From an uncultured Bacteroidales bacterium (lineage in GTDB: Bacteria > Bacteroidota > Bacteroidia > Bacteroidales > UBA932): a stretch of 64,000 nucleotides of DNA. Where the stretch lies: the NCBI GenBank assembly GCA_944322585.1, contig CALUPB010000002.1:130729-194728 (forward strand), in the 5' to 3' direction. The notes below the pieces were generated by a model, which searched no databases, was not told the DNA's origin, and saw only the letters and a list, made by a program, of their open reading frames with translations. Position numbers and translations under genes: made by a program. Position 1 is the first letter of the stretch. The number at the start of each line of letters is the position of its first letter. Positions 7,808-18,279 of this stretch are shown piece after piece.

Positions 7808-9286
7808 ATGGGAAAGACATTGACAATTATAACCATATCATTCGGGATCCTTCTGTCCGGAAGTGCGGCTTTGGCGCAGCGGCTGACGCTGGATGAGGCG
7901 ATCGGGGTGGCGAGACTGCAGTCGGTGGAGGCCCTGGCGGCGCGGTCCGCGTTCGTGTCGAGCTACTGGGCGTGGCGATCGTGGAAAGCGAGCCGCCTGC
8001 CGTCGCTGAACCTTTACGGTAACCTCGCGTCGTTCGACCGGTCCCTTCGCCAGCTCCAGAACTACGAGACGGGAGAACTCGTGTACACAGGCAACTACAA
8101 CATGCAGAACAGCATCGGGCTGGCCGTCCGCCAGAATATCGGCTTCACGGGCGGTACCCTGTCCCTGTATTCGGACCTGACGCGAATAGACGAGTTCGGA
8201 CAGGTGCGTAGCAACACATGGTACACCCAACCCGTGACCCTGTCCTATAACCAGCCTCTGTTCGCGTACAACGAGTTCAGATGGGCGAAACGGATATCTC
8301 CGAAAGAATATGAAAAGGCCCGGCGGGTATATGTGGAGACGATGGAGGAAGTGACGGTCAAGGCCGTCGACAGCTATTTCGCGCTGCTGGTGACAAAGAA
8401 GGACCATGAACTGGCCAGGAAGAATTTCGCCAACACTTCCCTGCTTCTCGGAATAGCCGGGGAACGTCTCCGGATAGGCAGCACGACACGGGACGAGTAC
8501 CTGCAGCTGGAACTCCGGATGCTCAACGACAGCATCTCCGTCAACGAGACTGCCGTCAAGGTGCGTGAGGCACACATGGCCTTGAACTCATTGCTCGGCT
8601 ATGACGCGCAGGCGGAAGTGGAACCGGTCCTTGAGGAGGAACTGCCGGCAATAGTTATGGACTACGACATGGTTATGGAGAAGGCTCTCAAGAACTCGTC
8701 GTTCAGTCTGGGGAACGAGATAGACCTTCTGAACGCGGAGTCGGAGATAGCGCAGGCCAAGGCTGCACGTGGTTACTCTGTGGAGATCAACGCACGTTTC
8801 GGACTGTCCAATTCCGCTACGGGTCTGCGGGAGACATACCGGAACCTTGTGGACCAGGAGGTGGTGGGACTGACCTTCAGCATCCCTATCTTCGACTGGG
8901 GCATGGGGCGCGGCCGGGTGAAGGAAGCGGAAGCGGCGGCTGATGTCGTGAGGGCACAGGTGGCTCAGGCGGAGAACGACTTCCGGCGGTCGGTCTTCAC
9001 TGCGGTAGGACAGTTCAACAGCCAGCGGGAGCAGTGCGGGGCTTCCCGACGCGCGAGCCGGATAGCGGAGGAACGCTACGGGCTGATGACGGAGCGCTTC
9101 CGGAACGGGACGGCAGATGTCACTGACCTCAACACGGCAAGGACGGAATATGACTCCGCCGCACAGAAATACATCACGGACCTGAAGAACTTCTGGAACT
9201 ATTACTACACTCTCAGGAAACTGACGCTGTACGACTTCCTGACGGGACAGGACCTGGATGTGCCTGAAGAGGAGATGGCCAGATAA
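7808..9286 (+). CDS. TolC-family outer-membrane efflux protein
   Basis: A 492-residue protein. The ATG at 7808 gives a signal peptide ending SAALAQ; an earlier in-frame ATG at 7778 would overlap the thioredoxin gene. QRLTLDEAIGVARLQS is the typical start of mature TolC-family proteins. The long helical regions (LRIGSTTRDEYLQLEL, RFRNGTADVTDLNTARTEY) form the periplasmic tunnel repeats, with a barrel segment before each. It should be the outer-membrane duct for the RND pumps encoded downstream, giving a complete three-part exporter with the genes at 9375, 10453 and 13476. Confidence 0.9.
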   Translation: MGKTLTIITISFGILLSGSAALAQRLTLDEAIGVARLQSVEALAARSAFVSSYWAWRSWKASRLPSLNLYGNLASFDRSLRQLQNYETGELVYTGNYNMQNSIGLAVRQNIGFTGGTLSLYSDLTRIDEFGQVRSNTWYTQPVTLSYNQPLFAYNEFRWAKRISPKEYEKARRVYVETMEEVTVKAVDSYFALLVTKKDHELARKNFANTSLLLGIAGERLRIGSTTRDEYLQLELRMLNDSISVNETAVKVREAHMALNSLLGYDAQAEVEPVLEEELPAIVMDYDMVMEKALKNSSFSLGNEIDLLNAESEIAQAKAARGYSVEINARFGLSNSATGLRETYRNLVDQEVVGLTFSIPIFDWGMGRGRVKEAEAAADVVRAQVAQAENDFRRSVFTAVGQFNSQREQCGASRRASRIAEERYGLMTERFRNGTADVTDLNTARTEYDSAAQKYITDLKNFWNYYYTLRKLTLYDFLTGQDLDVPEEEMAR

Positions 9287-9297
9287 CTGCAGCCGTC

Positions 9298-9317
9298 CTT
9301 TCCGGAAATCCGGAAAG
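9298..9317. promoter_or_regulatory. 9-bp inverted repeat between TolC and adaptor genes
   Basis: CTTTCCGGA at 9298-9306 and TCCGGAAAG at 9309-9317 form a perfect inverted repeat with 2 bases between. No T run follows. It lies in the 88-base gap, the largest in the export block, and could be a protein-binding site or a weak RNA hairpin. Confidence 0.4.
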
Positions 9318-9374
9318 TCCTGACAGGGAACCTGCAATATAATACGACTACTGAATTAACCGTATAAAGTGACT

Positions 9375-10451
9375 ATGACAACGAAACGATTCGTATTGCA
9401 AATGCTTCTGCCTGTGCTTGCTGTATCCTGCGGGCAGGACAATGGAGCGGACAACGGTGACGGGATGCTGGTGTATTCCCCTCAGGTCAACGAAGTGGAG
9501 GTGATCCGTCTTGAGAAAACGGACTTCCAGTGGCAGCTTCTTGCCAACGGGAAACTGACGGCGACGAAGCGGAGCAGGCTTCCGTTCCGGACGGCAGGAG
9601 TCATCACGGAGATCAACGTAAGGAACGGACAGCGGGTGTCGGAAGGGAAAGTCCTCGGACGACAGGACAGCAGGGAGCAGGCACTGGCCCTTGAATCCGC
9701 GCGTATCTCGTTCGCGAAAGCGGAGCTGGATCTGTATGACAACATCGCAGGACTCGGTTATCCTGCCCGGGATACGTCCGGAGTTCCGGACGGCATCCTT
9801 TCCGTTGCCAGGACGCGTTCCGGATACAATTCGGCGGCAAATGCCCTGCGTCAGGCGGAATATGAATACGGAAACACCATACTGCAGGCTCCGTTCACCG
9901 GTGTCGTCGCCGATGTCGCCTACCGGCAGTATGACATGACAGGCTCTGACCCGTTCTGCACTCTTGTGGATGACAGTGCTTTCGATGTGGACTTCATGGT
10001 ACTGGAATCCGAATATCCCAATGTATCTGCGGGTATGGATGTCACAGTGACTCCGTTCGTGTCCGGGAGCCGTCCGGTACCGGGCAGGATAGTCTCTGTC
10101 AATCCGGTGGTGGACAAGAACGGTCAGGTCCTTGTGCGTGCCGAAGTAGCCAATGACGGTTCGTTCGTGGACGGGATGAATGTCAGGGTAAAAGTGGAGA
10201 GACCGGTTCCGGGGAGACTGGTCGTCCCGAAGTCGGCGGTCGTCATCCGGGACAGGCAGCATGTCCTTTTCCGCTATAAGGAAGGCAAGGCGCTGTGGAC
10301 GTATGTGAATGTACAGATGGACAATTCCTGGAGCTATGCAGTGGAAGCCGATACGGAGCGTGGGGCGACACTGACGGCGGGGGATACGGTCATAGTATCG
10401 GGGAACCTGAACATAGCCGACGGCTCGGATGTCATCCTGAAAAGCGAATGA
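9375..10451 (+). CDS. RND periplasmic adaptor (membrane-fusion) lipoprotein
   Basis: A 358-residue protein. The ATG at 9375 gives a signal peptide with lipobox LAVSC; a GTG two codons earlier is less likely. The HlyD/AcrA plan is clear: a barrel-sandwich half (LPFRTAGVITEINVRNGQRV), a short helical hairpin (residues ~100-145), the second half (LQAPFTGVVADVAYRQYDMT), then beta-barrel and membrane-proximal domains (VPKSAVVIRDRQHVLFRY). It bridges TolC and the RND pumps and ends one base before the first pump gene. Confidence 0.9.
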   Translation: MTTKRFVLQMLLPVLAVSCGQDNGADNGDGMLVYSPQVNEVEVIRLEKTDFQWQLLANGKLTATKRSRLPFRTAGVITEINVRNGQRVSEGKVLGRQDSREQALALESARISFAKAELDLYDNIAGLGYPARDTSGVPDGILSVARTRSGYNSAANALRQAEYEYGNTILQAPFTGVVADVAYRQYDMTGSDPFCTLVDDSAFDVDFMVLESEYPNVSAGMDVTVTPFVSGSRPVPGRIVSVNPVVDKNGQVLVRAEVANDGSFVDGMNVRVKVERPVPGRLVVPKSAVVIRDRQHVLFRYKEGKALWTYVNVQMDNSWSYAVEADTERGATLTAGDTVIVSGNLNIADGSDVILKSE

Positions 10452-10452
10452 T

Positions 10453-13400
10453 ATGCTGAAGCACCTCATAGACCGCCCGGTAGCCGTCACGATGGTCCTG
10501 CTGTCGATAGTGACGCTGGGACTGGTATCGTTGTCCCGTCTGCCGGTATCGCTGATACCGGATGTCGACATCCCGTATGTAACCGTGCAGATCACGGCCG
10601 GAGACATGTCGGCCCGCGAACTTGACGAAACGGTCGTCAAGCCTTTGCGGCAGCGTCTGATACAGACGGCGGATCTGGAAGACATCAGGACAGAGTCAAG
10701 GGACGGAGATGCCGTCATAGAGTTGGAATTCAGCCACGGGACAGACATCGGCTATGCATATGTAGAGGTGAACGAAAAGATAGACAGGGCAATGTCATCC
10801 CTCCCCGAGATAGAGCGTCCGAGGGTAGTGAAGGCAAGTGCTACCGACATCCCTGCATTCTATCTGAACATGACCCTTGCACCTGATGCGCAGGATGACT
10901 TTGCCGGCCTCAGCCGCTTTGCCGGAGAGGTAGTGGCGAAACGTATCGAACAGCTTCCTGAAGTCGCGATGGTGGACATTACCGGCGGTGTGGCTCCGGA
11001 GATACTGGTAGTACCCGACCTGGAGACTCTGTCCGGTCTCGGTCTTGATGCGGATACCTTCAGGTCGCTTGTGGAGGCGGCTAATGTCAGCCTCGGCAAT
11101 CTGACGATCCGGGACGGAGAATACCGCTACAATGTCCGGTTCCGCTCCTTCGCCTCATCGGCGGAGGATGTGGCGGATGTCCGGTTCAAGGTGGGAGACA
11201 GGATACTTCAGATCCGTGATGTGGCCGAGGTCACCGAACGTCCTGCTCCGGTGACGGGAGGTGCCCTTTCGAACGGCAGCCGTGCCATAGTCATGGCTGT
11301 CATCAAGCAGGGCGGAGCCAGGATGTCGGATCTGCGGTCTGCGATTGAGGAGCAGATGTCGTATTTCGAATGGGACTATCCCCAGGTGGATTTCACGCTG
11401 ACCAGGGACCAGACCGAGCTTTTAGAATATTCCATCAACAATCTCTTCCAGAACATCGTGGTTGCAGTCCTGCTGACCTGTCTGATCATCTTCCTGTTCA
11501 TGAAGGACTTCCGGTCACCGGCCCTGGTGGCTCTGACCATTCCCGCGGCCCTTGTCTTCTCGATGCTCGTTTTCGGGCTGGTCGGTCTGACGATCAACAT
11601 CATCTCCCTTTCCGGACTCATTCTGGGCGTGGGAATGATGGTGGACAACTCCATCGTACTCATCGACAACATCACCGCCCGCTGGAACAGGGGAGATAAC
11701 CTCAGGACGGCAGTGCTGTCCGGCACTAAGGAAGTCATCGCTCCTATGCTGAGTTCCGTGCTGACCACGTGTGCGGTGTTCATCCCCCTGATCTTCATGA
11801 GCGGAATAGCCGGGGCGCTGTTCTATGACCAGGCGATGGCCGTAACGATTGTACTGCTCACCGCCTACGTAGTGACGATAACAGTAATACCTGTATATTA
11901 CTATCTGTGGTACAAGGGGTTCACGACGTTCCGTCCGAGCCGTCTGCTCGGGCGCATCGCATTCCCGGGAGCCATGCGTGCATATGGGGGAGCAGTGTTA
12001 TGGGGTTTGCGGAACAGGTGGACAGCGTGGGTGATACTGGTTTCATCCGTGGCGGTGGCCGTGCTGTGCATGATTTGGATACCGAAAGAGAAACTTCCTC
12101 CGATGACCTATACCGATGCGATAGCCGTCATCGACTGGAACGAGAACATTACTTACGATGAAAATCTGTCAAGGATGAAGGCTCTGTATGCAGCGGTGGA
12201 GCCCGGTACAGAGCAGATTACCTCTCTGGTGGGGACACAGCGGTTCATCCTTACGCATACGGATGACCAGTCGGTGTCGGAGGCATCCATGTATTTCAAA
12301 TGCCGAGATGACAAGGCGCTCTCGGATACAAAGCATATCATCGGCGACTGGATCGCCTCACGCTATCCGGATGCCCTTCTGTCGTTCGAGGTGTCCGGGA
12401 ACATTTTCGATGCCGTGTTTGCGGAACGGGAGGCCGGTCTTGTGGCCAGACTGAGACCTGTATCTTCGCCGGAGCTCGGTCTGGAGGATCTTCGCAAAGT
12501 GCTCTCGGAAATACGGATGTCCGTTCCGGGAGTAAGGATAGATGACGTACCTGTCAAGGAGGATGTGGTTTATGTGGCGGATCCGGAGAAGATGGCCCTG
12601 TACGGGGTCAGTTATCCGTCCCTGCTTGATGCGTTCGCTGTCGCCCTGGATGGAGACAAGGTGTTCAGCATCCTTAGGGGCAATGTCTCCGTTCCGGTAG
12701 TAGTGGGGTCCGGCGGACCTGACATGTCGGAGATGACGGAACTGACTGTCAGAAGCGGGAACGGTACCGAAGTGCGGGTGTCCGACCTGATGCGGCAGAC
12801 ATACGGACAGGATCTGAAGACGCTTGTGTCAGGAGCTGAAGGGGACTACTATCCTGTGGAATTGGATGTCCCTTCCCGTGATGCGGGGAAAGTCATGTCT
12901 GCGGTCAGCAGAGCGGTGGCCGGGAACGGGGATTTCGAGGTGTCGTATGACGGTTCGTACTTCTCCGACATACGGATGACAGAGGAGATGCTTCTGATAC
13001 TGGCAGTTGCCATACTGCTGCTGTTCCTTATCCTTGCCTCCCAGTTCGAATCGCTTGTCCAGCCTCTGATCATCCTGTCGGAGATACTGGTCGACATAGC
13101 GGCATCGCTTGCGGTGATGTGGATTGCAGGCGTTTCCGTCAACCTGATGTCACTGATAGGTCTTGTGGTGATCTGCGGGATAGTGATAAACGACTCCATA
13201 CTCAAGATAGACACGATCAACCGGCTCCGCAGGGACGGGATGGGGATTGACGAGGCAATCATTGAAGCGGGACACCGGAGGGTCAAGGCCATTCTCATGA
13301 CATCGCTGACCACGATCCTGTCAGTGGTTCCGTTCCTTTCCCGGGGGAACATGGGCGATGACCTCCAGTATCCGATGTCGGTAGTCATCATAGTGGGGAT

Positions 13401-13476
13401 GACGGTCGGGACACTCATCAGCCTCTATCTGATACCGGTCCTTTATTCATCGATATATAACCGGAAGAGTCGGTAA
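10453..13476 (+). CDS. RND efflux transporter subunit 1
   Basis: A 1007-residue AcrB-type inner-membrane proton antiporter with 12 predicted membrane helices. The N-terminal cytoplasmic/TM1 segment (HLIDRPVAVTMVLLSIVTLG), TM4 with MMVDNSIVLIDN (Asp398-Asn399) and TM10-11 with GIVINDSILKIDTINRL fit the family. The second Asp of the AcrB relay pair is Asn here, as in many HAE1-like pumps. Its stop overlaps the start of a second RND gene by one base, so the two may form a mixed trimer like MdtB/MdtC. I infer the cargo to be the NVEALA peptides from context; small molecules remain possible. Confidence 0.85.
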   Translation: MLKHLIDRPVAVTMVLLSIVTLGLVSLSRLPVSLIPDVDIPYVTVQITAGDMSARELDETVVKPLRQRLIQTADLEDIRTESRDGDAVIELEFSHGTDIGYAYVEVNEKIDRAMSSLPEIERPRVVKASATDIPAFYLNMTLAPDAQDDFAGLSRFAGEVVAKRIEQLPEVAMVDITGGVAPEILVVPDLETLSGLGLDADTFRSLVEAANVSLGNLTIRDGEYRYNVRFRSFASSAEDVADVRFKVGDRILQIRDVAEVTERPAPVTGGALSNGSRAIVMAVIKQGGARMSDLRSAIEEQMSYFEWDYPQVDFTLTRDQTELLEYSINNLFQNIVVAVLLTCLIIFLFMKDFRSPALVALTIPAALVFSMLVFGLVGLTINIISLSGLILGVGMMVDNSIVLIDNITARWNRGDNLRTAVLSGTKEVIAPMLSSVLTTCAVFIPLIFMSGIAGALFYDQAMAVTIVLLTAYVVTITVIPVYYYLWYKGFTTFRPSRLLGRIAFPGAMRAYGGAVLWGLRNRWTAWVILVSSVAVAVLCMIWIPKEKLPPMTYTDAIAVIDWNENITYDENLSRMKALYAAVEPGTEQITSLVGTQRFILTHTDDQSVSEASMYFKCRDDKALSDTKHIIGDWIASRYPDALLSFEVSGNIFDAVFAEREAGLVARLRPVSSPELGLEDLRKVLSEIRMSVPGVRIDDVPVKEDVVYVADPEKMALYGVSYPSLLDAFAVALDGDKVFSILRGNVSVPVVVGSGGPDMSEMTELTVRSGNGTEVRVSDLMRQTYGQDLKTLVSGAEGDYYPVELDVPSRDAGKVMSAVSRAVAGNGDFEVSYDGSYFSDIRMTEEMLLILAVAILLLFLILASQFESLVQPLIILSEILVDIAASLAVMWIAGVSVNLMSLIGLVVICGIVINDSILKIDTINRLRRDGMGIDEAIIEAGHRRVKAILMTSLTTILSVVPFLSRGNMGDDLQYPMSVVIIVGMTVGTLISLYLIPVLYSSIYNRKSR

Positions 13477-16400
13477 TGGGAAGAAACCGGGGCATATCGT
13501 CATTTTCCATACTGCTGCTGACAGCGGTAATGGTAGTCGTCGGGCTTGCCGCGGCAGGCTCCCTGAAAATCCAGTATTCCCCTACGCTACCGGAAAGGAG
13601 CATAACGGTCTCGTTCAGCTATCCGGAAGCTTCGGCATATGCCGTTGAGGCGGAGGTCACTTCAAGGATAGAAGGGGCGCTGTCCAATGTCATCTCCCGA
13701 CGTTCCGTTTCATCCCAGTCCAGGGAAGGTGGCGGAAGCGTTACACTCGAATTCGGAAAGGATGCGGACATGGCGGCCGTCCGGTTCGAGGTCGCTTCCA
13801 TAATACGCAATCTCTATCCGTCTTTTCCTGACGGGGTCTCATATCCGGAGCTGTCTCTGGATGTGTCCGGAGAGAGGTCGGGAACGGCGATATCCTATGA
13901 TATCAGAAGTTCGCTGCCCACCGGTGAAATAGCCACTTTCGTAGAGGACAGGATGATGCACCGGCTGTCAGCAATAGACGGTGTGGAGTGGGTGAACCTG
14001 TCGGGAGTGACGCCATATGAATGGGTGATCGAGTTCGATCCTGAGATGTCAGGACTGTACGGTATCACCGCCGATGACATAGCCGCGGCCTTCCGTACCT
14101 GCTTTTCCGGGAATATCCTTGGAGTCATGGAACAGGAAGGTCTCACCTTCCCGATACGTCTGAAGACTCTTCATGGGGAAGATTTCGGAGATATTCCTGT
14201 CAGGATGAGCGGAGGCAGGATGATATATGTCAGAGACATCGCGCAGTGTTCCTACATGGAATCGGAGCCGGAGTATTATTTCAGGCTGAACGGTCTCAAC
14301 ACTGTCAATCTTTCCATAGGCATCTCCCGGGACGCGAACCTGTTGTCCGTTACCGGGAAAGTGAAGGACTGCATGGCGGAGCTGCAGACAATCTGTCCTG
14401 CCGGGCTGACCGCATCACTGGGTTATGACTCATCGGAGTATATTTCCGGAGAACTGGACAAGATATATTTCAGGACACTGCTCTGTCTGGCGCTGTTGCT
14501 CGGCTTTGTTTTCGCGGCGTGCAGGTCCTGGAGATATATGGCTGTCATAGCCGTCACAATTGCCGTCAATATCCTTGTTTCGGCTGCGGTATACTGGTTT
14601 GTCGGGCTGAGGATACACATCTATACCCTTGCGGGCATTACGGTCTCTCTCGGGATTATCATCGATTCTGCCATCATCATGACCGACCATTATGTCAGGT
14701 ACCGTAACAGAGGAGCATTTACAGCCCTGCTGTGCGCCATCCTCACTACGGTTGCCGCGCTGACGGTCATCCTGCTTCTGCCCGAAAAGGAAAGGTCGGG
14801 TCTGACTGACTTTGCCTATGTGACAGCAATCAATCTGACAGTGTCGCTGATTGTGGCATACCTATTCGTCCCGGCCCTGCTTGACTATGTCCGTCCTGAT
14901 CTGCATGCGGGAAAGTTCTCCTTCAGGCGGCTCAGGAGGGTTGCAAGATGGAACAGCCGTTATGAAAGATATATAGTATGGGGAATCAGACACAGGTGGA
15001 TATACATTGTCATTCTCATATTGTCATTCGGCATTCCTACGGTGTTGTTGCCGGAAAAGGTCGGAAATGAGGACGAGGAGTCGCAGAAATGGTACGAAAG
15101 GCTGTATAATTCCGTTATAGGATGGCGTCCGTATGCCGACAACCGGGATGTCGTGGACAAGGTTCTCGGAACGTCATTCGCCATGTTCCATGAAGCTATG
15201 GACCGTTCCGACTTTTACAGGGAACCATCCCGGCAGGTGCTGTCCATCCGTGCCGGAATGCCGGAAGGCTGTTCCGTAGCGCAGCTGAACGAGGTCATGA
15301 AAAGCATGGAGAACTACATCTCGCAGTTCGGCCGGTGGATAGATTATTTCACCACGCAGATATATTCCCATGACAATGCTTCCATTTCCGTCTGGTTCAA
15401 GCCGGAATATGAGAATTCGGACATCCCTGCCCGTCTCAAGGCTGATGTCACGGCAATGGCAATCAATCTCGGAGGAGCCAACTGGAGCGTCTTCGGCATT
15501 ACAGACAGTTATTTCAACAACAATGTCGTGTCTGACTACAAGTCAAACAGGATAACCCTTACGGGATACAATTATAACGACCTTCTCGGATATGCGGATA
15601 TTCTGCTGGAGCATCTCGGAGGCAACCGCAGGGTGAGTTCTCCGGAAATATGGGGCGCCGGCTTCAATTCGAGGCCTGTGACAGAATACCATATCGGATA
15701 TGATTTCAAGGCGCTTGCCGCTCTGGGTGTCACTCCATATTCCTATTATTCCGCCCTGTCCATGCCTCTTTATGACCAACCGATAGGAAACATCCTTCAG
15801 GACGGGAAATATGCCGGTGTCCGTCTTGTCTCGTCCGCCAGGGACGATTTCGACCTATGGCATATCCGGCACAGCCCGATTCCGGTGGACTCCACTTCTG
15901 TGAAACTGTCGCAGATAGGCGACATTTCAGCACGGATGTCAGGACTGACAATCTCACGCCACAACCAATCCTATGAGGTGAATGTCGTGTATGATTTCAT
16001 CGGAAGCTACGAGCTTGGGAAACGGGTCACTGATGCCGCTCTCGAATTCATGAATGATGAAGTACTCCCTCTCGGATACAAGGCATATGCTCCCGGATAC
16101 GGATGGTTCAATGAACACAGGGACACATATGCAGGACTGATAGCGCTGGTCATACTTCTGATCTTTGTCATCTGCTCCGTCTTTTTCGAGTCATTGAGGC
16201 TTCCGTTCCCGGTCATCCTGATGATCCCGGTCTCGTTTATCGGGCTCTTCCTGGCTTTCGGCCTGTCGGACATGACATTCGACCAGGGCGGTTTCGCGGC
16301 ATTCGTGATGCTTGCCGGAGTATCGGTCAATGCGGGGATCTACCTCATATATGAGTTCCTTGGCCGTTCGAAAACCCCGGCCGTCCATAAGACGGATCCG

Positions 16401-16742
16401 GTTACGGAGCAGGAGTACAGACCGGACTGTCCGGGACAGGAGCGTGTATCTTCTATCCAGGCAAGAGCCGCTTCAAAGCCACAGCACAGGCAACTGTCAT
16501 CGGTAAGGGGATATGTGAGGGCGTTCAATGTGAAGATAGTCCCGATAATGCTGACTATCATCTCCACTGTGCTCGGTCTGCTTCCTTTCCTGTCCGACGG
16601 TCCGGACGAAGTATTCTGGTTCGATTTCGCTGCCGGAACTGTCAGCGGACTCGTATTTTCCATTATTGCCCTTGTGCTGTATCTTCCTGTCTTCTGTATC
16701 AGGAAGAAGAATGTGCATTACGGTAGAATGAGCCATGATTGA
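13476..16742 (+). CDS. RND efflux transporter subunit 2 (extended cytoplasmic loop)
   Basis: A 1088-residue RND protein diverged from its neighbour. TM4 reads LGIIIDSAIIMTDHYVRYRN (Asp-Ser in place of the paired acids), and the TM10 region reads GVSVNAGIYLIYEFLGR. After TM10 the loop runs for about 50 residues, rich in Lys, Gln, Ser and Pro, before FNVKIVPIMLTIISTVLGLL; most RND pumps have about half that. The usual proton-relay residues are weakened, so it may be a partner subunit rather than an independent pump. Its 3' end overlaps the next gene by 8 bases. Confidence 0.85.
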   Translation: MGRNRGISSFSILLLTAVMVVVGLAAAGSLKIQYSPTLPERSITVSFSYPEASAYAVEAEVTSRIEGALSNVISRRSVSSQSREGGGSVTLEFGKDADMAAVRFEVASIIRNLYPSFPDGVSYPELSLDVSGERSGTAISYDIRSSLPTGEIATFVEDRMMHRLSAIDGVEWVNLSGVTPYEWVIEFDPEMSGLYGITADDIAAAFRTCFSGNILGVMEQEGLTFPIRLKTLHGEDFGDIPVRMSGGRMIYVRDIAQCSYMESEPEYYFRLNGLNTVNLSIGISRDANLLSVTGKVKDCMAELQTICPAGLTASLGYDSSEYISGELDKIYFRTLLCLALLLGFVFAACRSWRYMAVIAVTIAVNILVSAAVYWFVGLRIHIYTLAGITVSLGIIIDSAIIMTDHYVRYRNRGAFTALLCAILTTVAALTVILLLPEKERSGLTDFAYVTAINLTVSLIVAYLFVPALLDYVRPDLHAGKFSFRRLRRVARWNSRYERYIVWGIRHRWIYIVILILSFGIPTVLLPEKVGNEDEESQKWYERLYNSVIGWRPYADNRDVVDKVLGTSFAMFHEAMDRSDFYREPSRQVLSIRAGMPEGCSVAQLNEVMKSMENYISQFGRWIDYFTTQIYSHDNASISVWFKPEYENSDIPARLKADVTAMAINLGGANWSVFGITDSYFNNNVVSDYKSNRITLTGYNYNDLLGYADILLEHLGGNRRVSSPEIWGAGFNSRPVTEYHIGYDFKALAALGVTPYSYYSALSMPLYDQPIGNILQDGKYAGVRLVSSARDDFDLWHIRHSPIPVDSTSVKLSQIGDISARMSGLTISRHNQSYEVNVVYDFIGSYELGKRVTDAALEFMNDEVLPLGYKAYAPGYGWFNEHRDTYAGLIALVILLIFVICSVFFESLRLPFPVILMIPVSFIGLFLAFGLSDMTFDQGGFAAFVMLAGVSVNAGIYLIYEFLGRSKTPAVHKTDPVTEQEYRPDCPGQERVSSIQARAASKPQHRQLSSVRGYVRAFNVKIVPIMLTIISTVLGLLPFLSDGPDEVFWFDFAAGTVSGLVFSIIALVLYLPVFCIRKKNVHYGRMSHD

Positions 16743-18279
16743 GCTTTTACCATATGTCATGATATCCATTGCAGCCTGGATCTCCTTTTCGTTCCTCGGC
16801 GGGACCTGTCCTTCCCGTGCAGTTCTGCTGTGTCTGTGCCTGTGGGGAGGGTATGAGGCTGTCATAGGACTGATGCAGTTGTCAGGCTTTGCCGTGTCAG
16901 GACATCCCGGGTTCGCCATGACAGGAAGTTTTGACAATCCCGGGCCGCACGGCGGGTTCCTTTCGATGTGTCTGGCGGCAGGGTTCGCTTACATCGTATC
17001 CCGATACAGGTCTCTGTTCAAGGGCAGTCTGGCCGATATGGCCTGCGATATCGTCGTCACAGCTTCCTCTCTGCTGTGTCTGGCTGTCCTGCCTGCTACC
17101 ATGAGCAGGGCCGGATGGATGGGACTGCTTGCGGCAATTATCCTTTATTTTACCTTTGGCGGGCAGCTCCGGCACCGGGTTGCGACGCATGTCAAGTCTT
17201 CTGTCCTTATCCTGGTGGCATCTGTTGCCCTTCTGGCTGTGATATTCTTCATTAAAAAGGATTCAGCCGTCGGCCGGCTGCACATATGGAGGATAGAATG
17301 CAGGGCAATGGCGGACAACTGGCCTGCAGGAGCCGGTGCAGGAAAAGCTCTCGGGGAATACGGACAGGCACAGGCGGAATTCTTTATGGAAAAGGAAAGA
17401 CCCGCGGCGGTCGTGCGTATTGCCGGGTGTCCCGAGTATGCCTTCAATGAATATCTCTGTGCCGGGATAGAATACGGCATTGCAGGACTTGCGGCTGCTA
17501 TCCTGTTACCCGTATGCGCGTGCCGGAATCTTGTGAGGCGGCATGAGCCTGTCGGTTATGCTCTTGTTTCACTGTCGGTATTCGCCTTCTTCTCATATCC
17601 GCTTGACCTGTGGCAGTTTCGGGTATGTCTTGCAGCTATGCTCGGAGCAGGATTCAGTCTCCGGAATGCTCCTGCCGGGTTGCCCGGACGTTTCGCCTTG
17701 CCTGTTGTTGCCGCTGTCCTGGTTTCCGTCATTGCGGCAGGGTACCTGACATATACGTATCTGCGCAGGGAGAAAATACTGGAGCATGAGATGACGGCTG
17801 CCGGACAACTTACTGCAATGGGATTGTACGATGATGCCGTCGGATGTCTGGAGCCCCTGCGCAAAGATCTCGGGGACAATTACCGGTATCTCTATGCGCT
17901 CGGATATGCCCTCCATAAGGCCGGAAGATACAGTGACAGCAATGCGGTGCTTGAGGCAGGTGCCGGGATATCCTCCGACCCGATGTTCCATAATATAATA
18001 GGGAAAAACCATGAAGCCCTGCAGGAATACGACATGGCCGAAGAAGAATTCATGACTGCACATTATATGGTCCCGTCACGGCTCTATCCTCTCTGCCTGC
18101 TGATGGACATGTACATCGGACTCGGCATGCACGGAGAAGCTGTCCGTGTCGGCAGGACGATATCAGGGATGCCTGTAAACCCGCGCAACCGCAACATGGT
18201 CAGATTGAGGGATGAGACCGAAGAAAAACTTGACAGTCTGTCGACGTATTATGAAAGAGGTGATGTACCGGATCTTTAG
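16735..18279 (+). CDS. O-antigen ligase-like (Wzy_C) membrane protein with TPR tail
   Basis: A 514-residue protein with about ten hydrophobic segments up to residue ~345, then a soluble helical tail. MTGSFDNPGPHGGFLSMCLA (residues 62-80) is characteristic of the Wzy_C/O-antigen ligase family in Bacteroidetes. The tail has TPR-like pairs (AVGCLEPLRKDLGDNYRYLY, ALGYALHKAGRYSDSN). Family members join glycan to lipid A core, polymerise O-antigen, or (PglL type) glycosylate exported proteins. Linkage by overlap to RND pumps and a signal peptidase, with no glycosyltransferases nearby, makes lipopolysaccharide work less likely. Modification of the exported peptides or propellers is my speculation. 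Confidence 0.7.
   Translation: MIELLPYVMISIAAWISFSFLGGTCPSRAVLLCLCLWGGYEAVIGLMQLSGFAVSGHPGFAMTGSFDNPGPHGGFLSMCLAAGFAYIVSRYRSLFKGSLADMACDIVVTASSLLCLAVLPATMSRAGWMGLLAAIILYFTFGGQLRHRVATHVKSSVLILVASVALLAVIFFIKKDSAVGRLHIWRIECRAMADNWPAGAGAGKALGEYGQAQAEFFMEKERPAAVVRIAGCPEYAFNEYLCAGIEYGIAGLAAAILLPVCACRNLVRRHEPVGYALVSLSVFAFFSYPLDLWQFRVCLAAMLGAGFSLRNAPAGLPGRFALPVVAAVLVSVIAAGYLTYTYLRREKILEHEMTAAGQLTAMGLYDDAVGCLEPLRKDLGDNYRYLYALGYALHKAGRYSDSNAVLEAGAGISSDPMFHNIIGKNHEALQEYDMAEEEFMTAHYMVPSRLYPLCLLMDMYIGLGMHGEAVRVGRTISGMPVNPRNRNMVRLRDETEEKLDSLSTYYERGDVPDL

Noticed and set aside
9348-10748. 466-codon minus-strand frame opposite the adaptor and RND genes
   Set aside because: It lies opposite two strongly supported genes and has no signal peptide or domain; long antisense frames are common in this codon usage.
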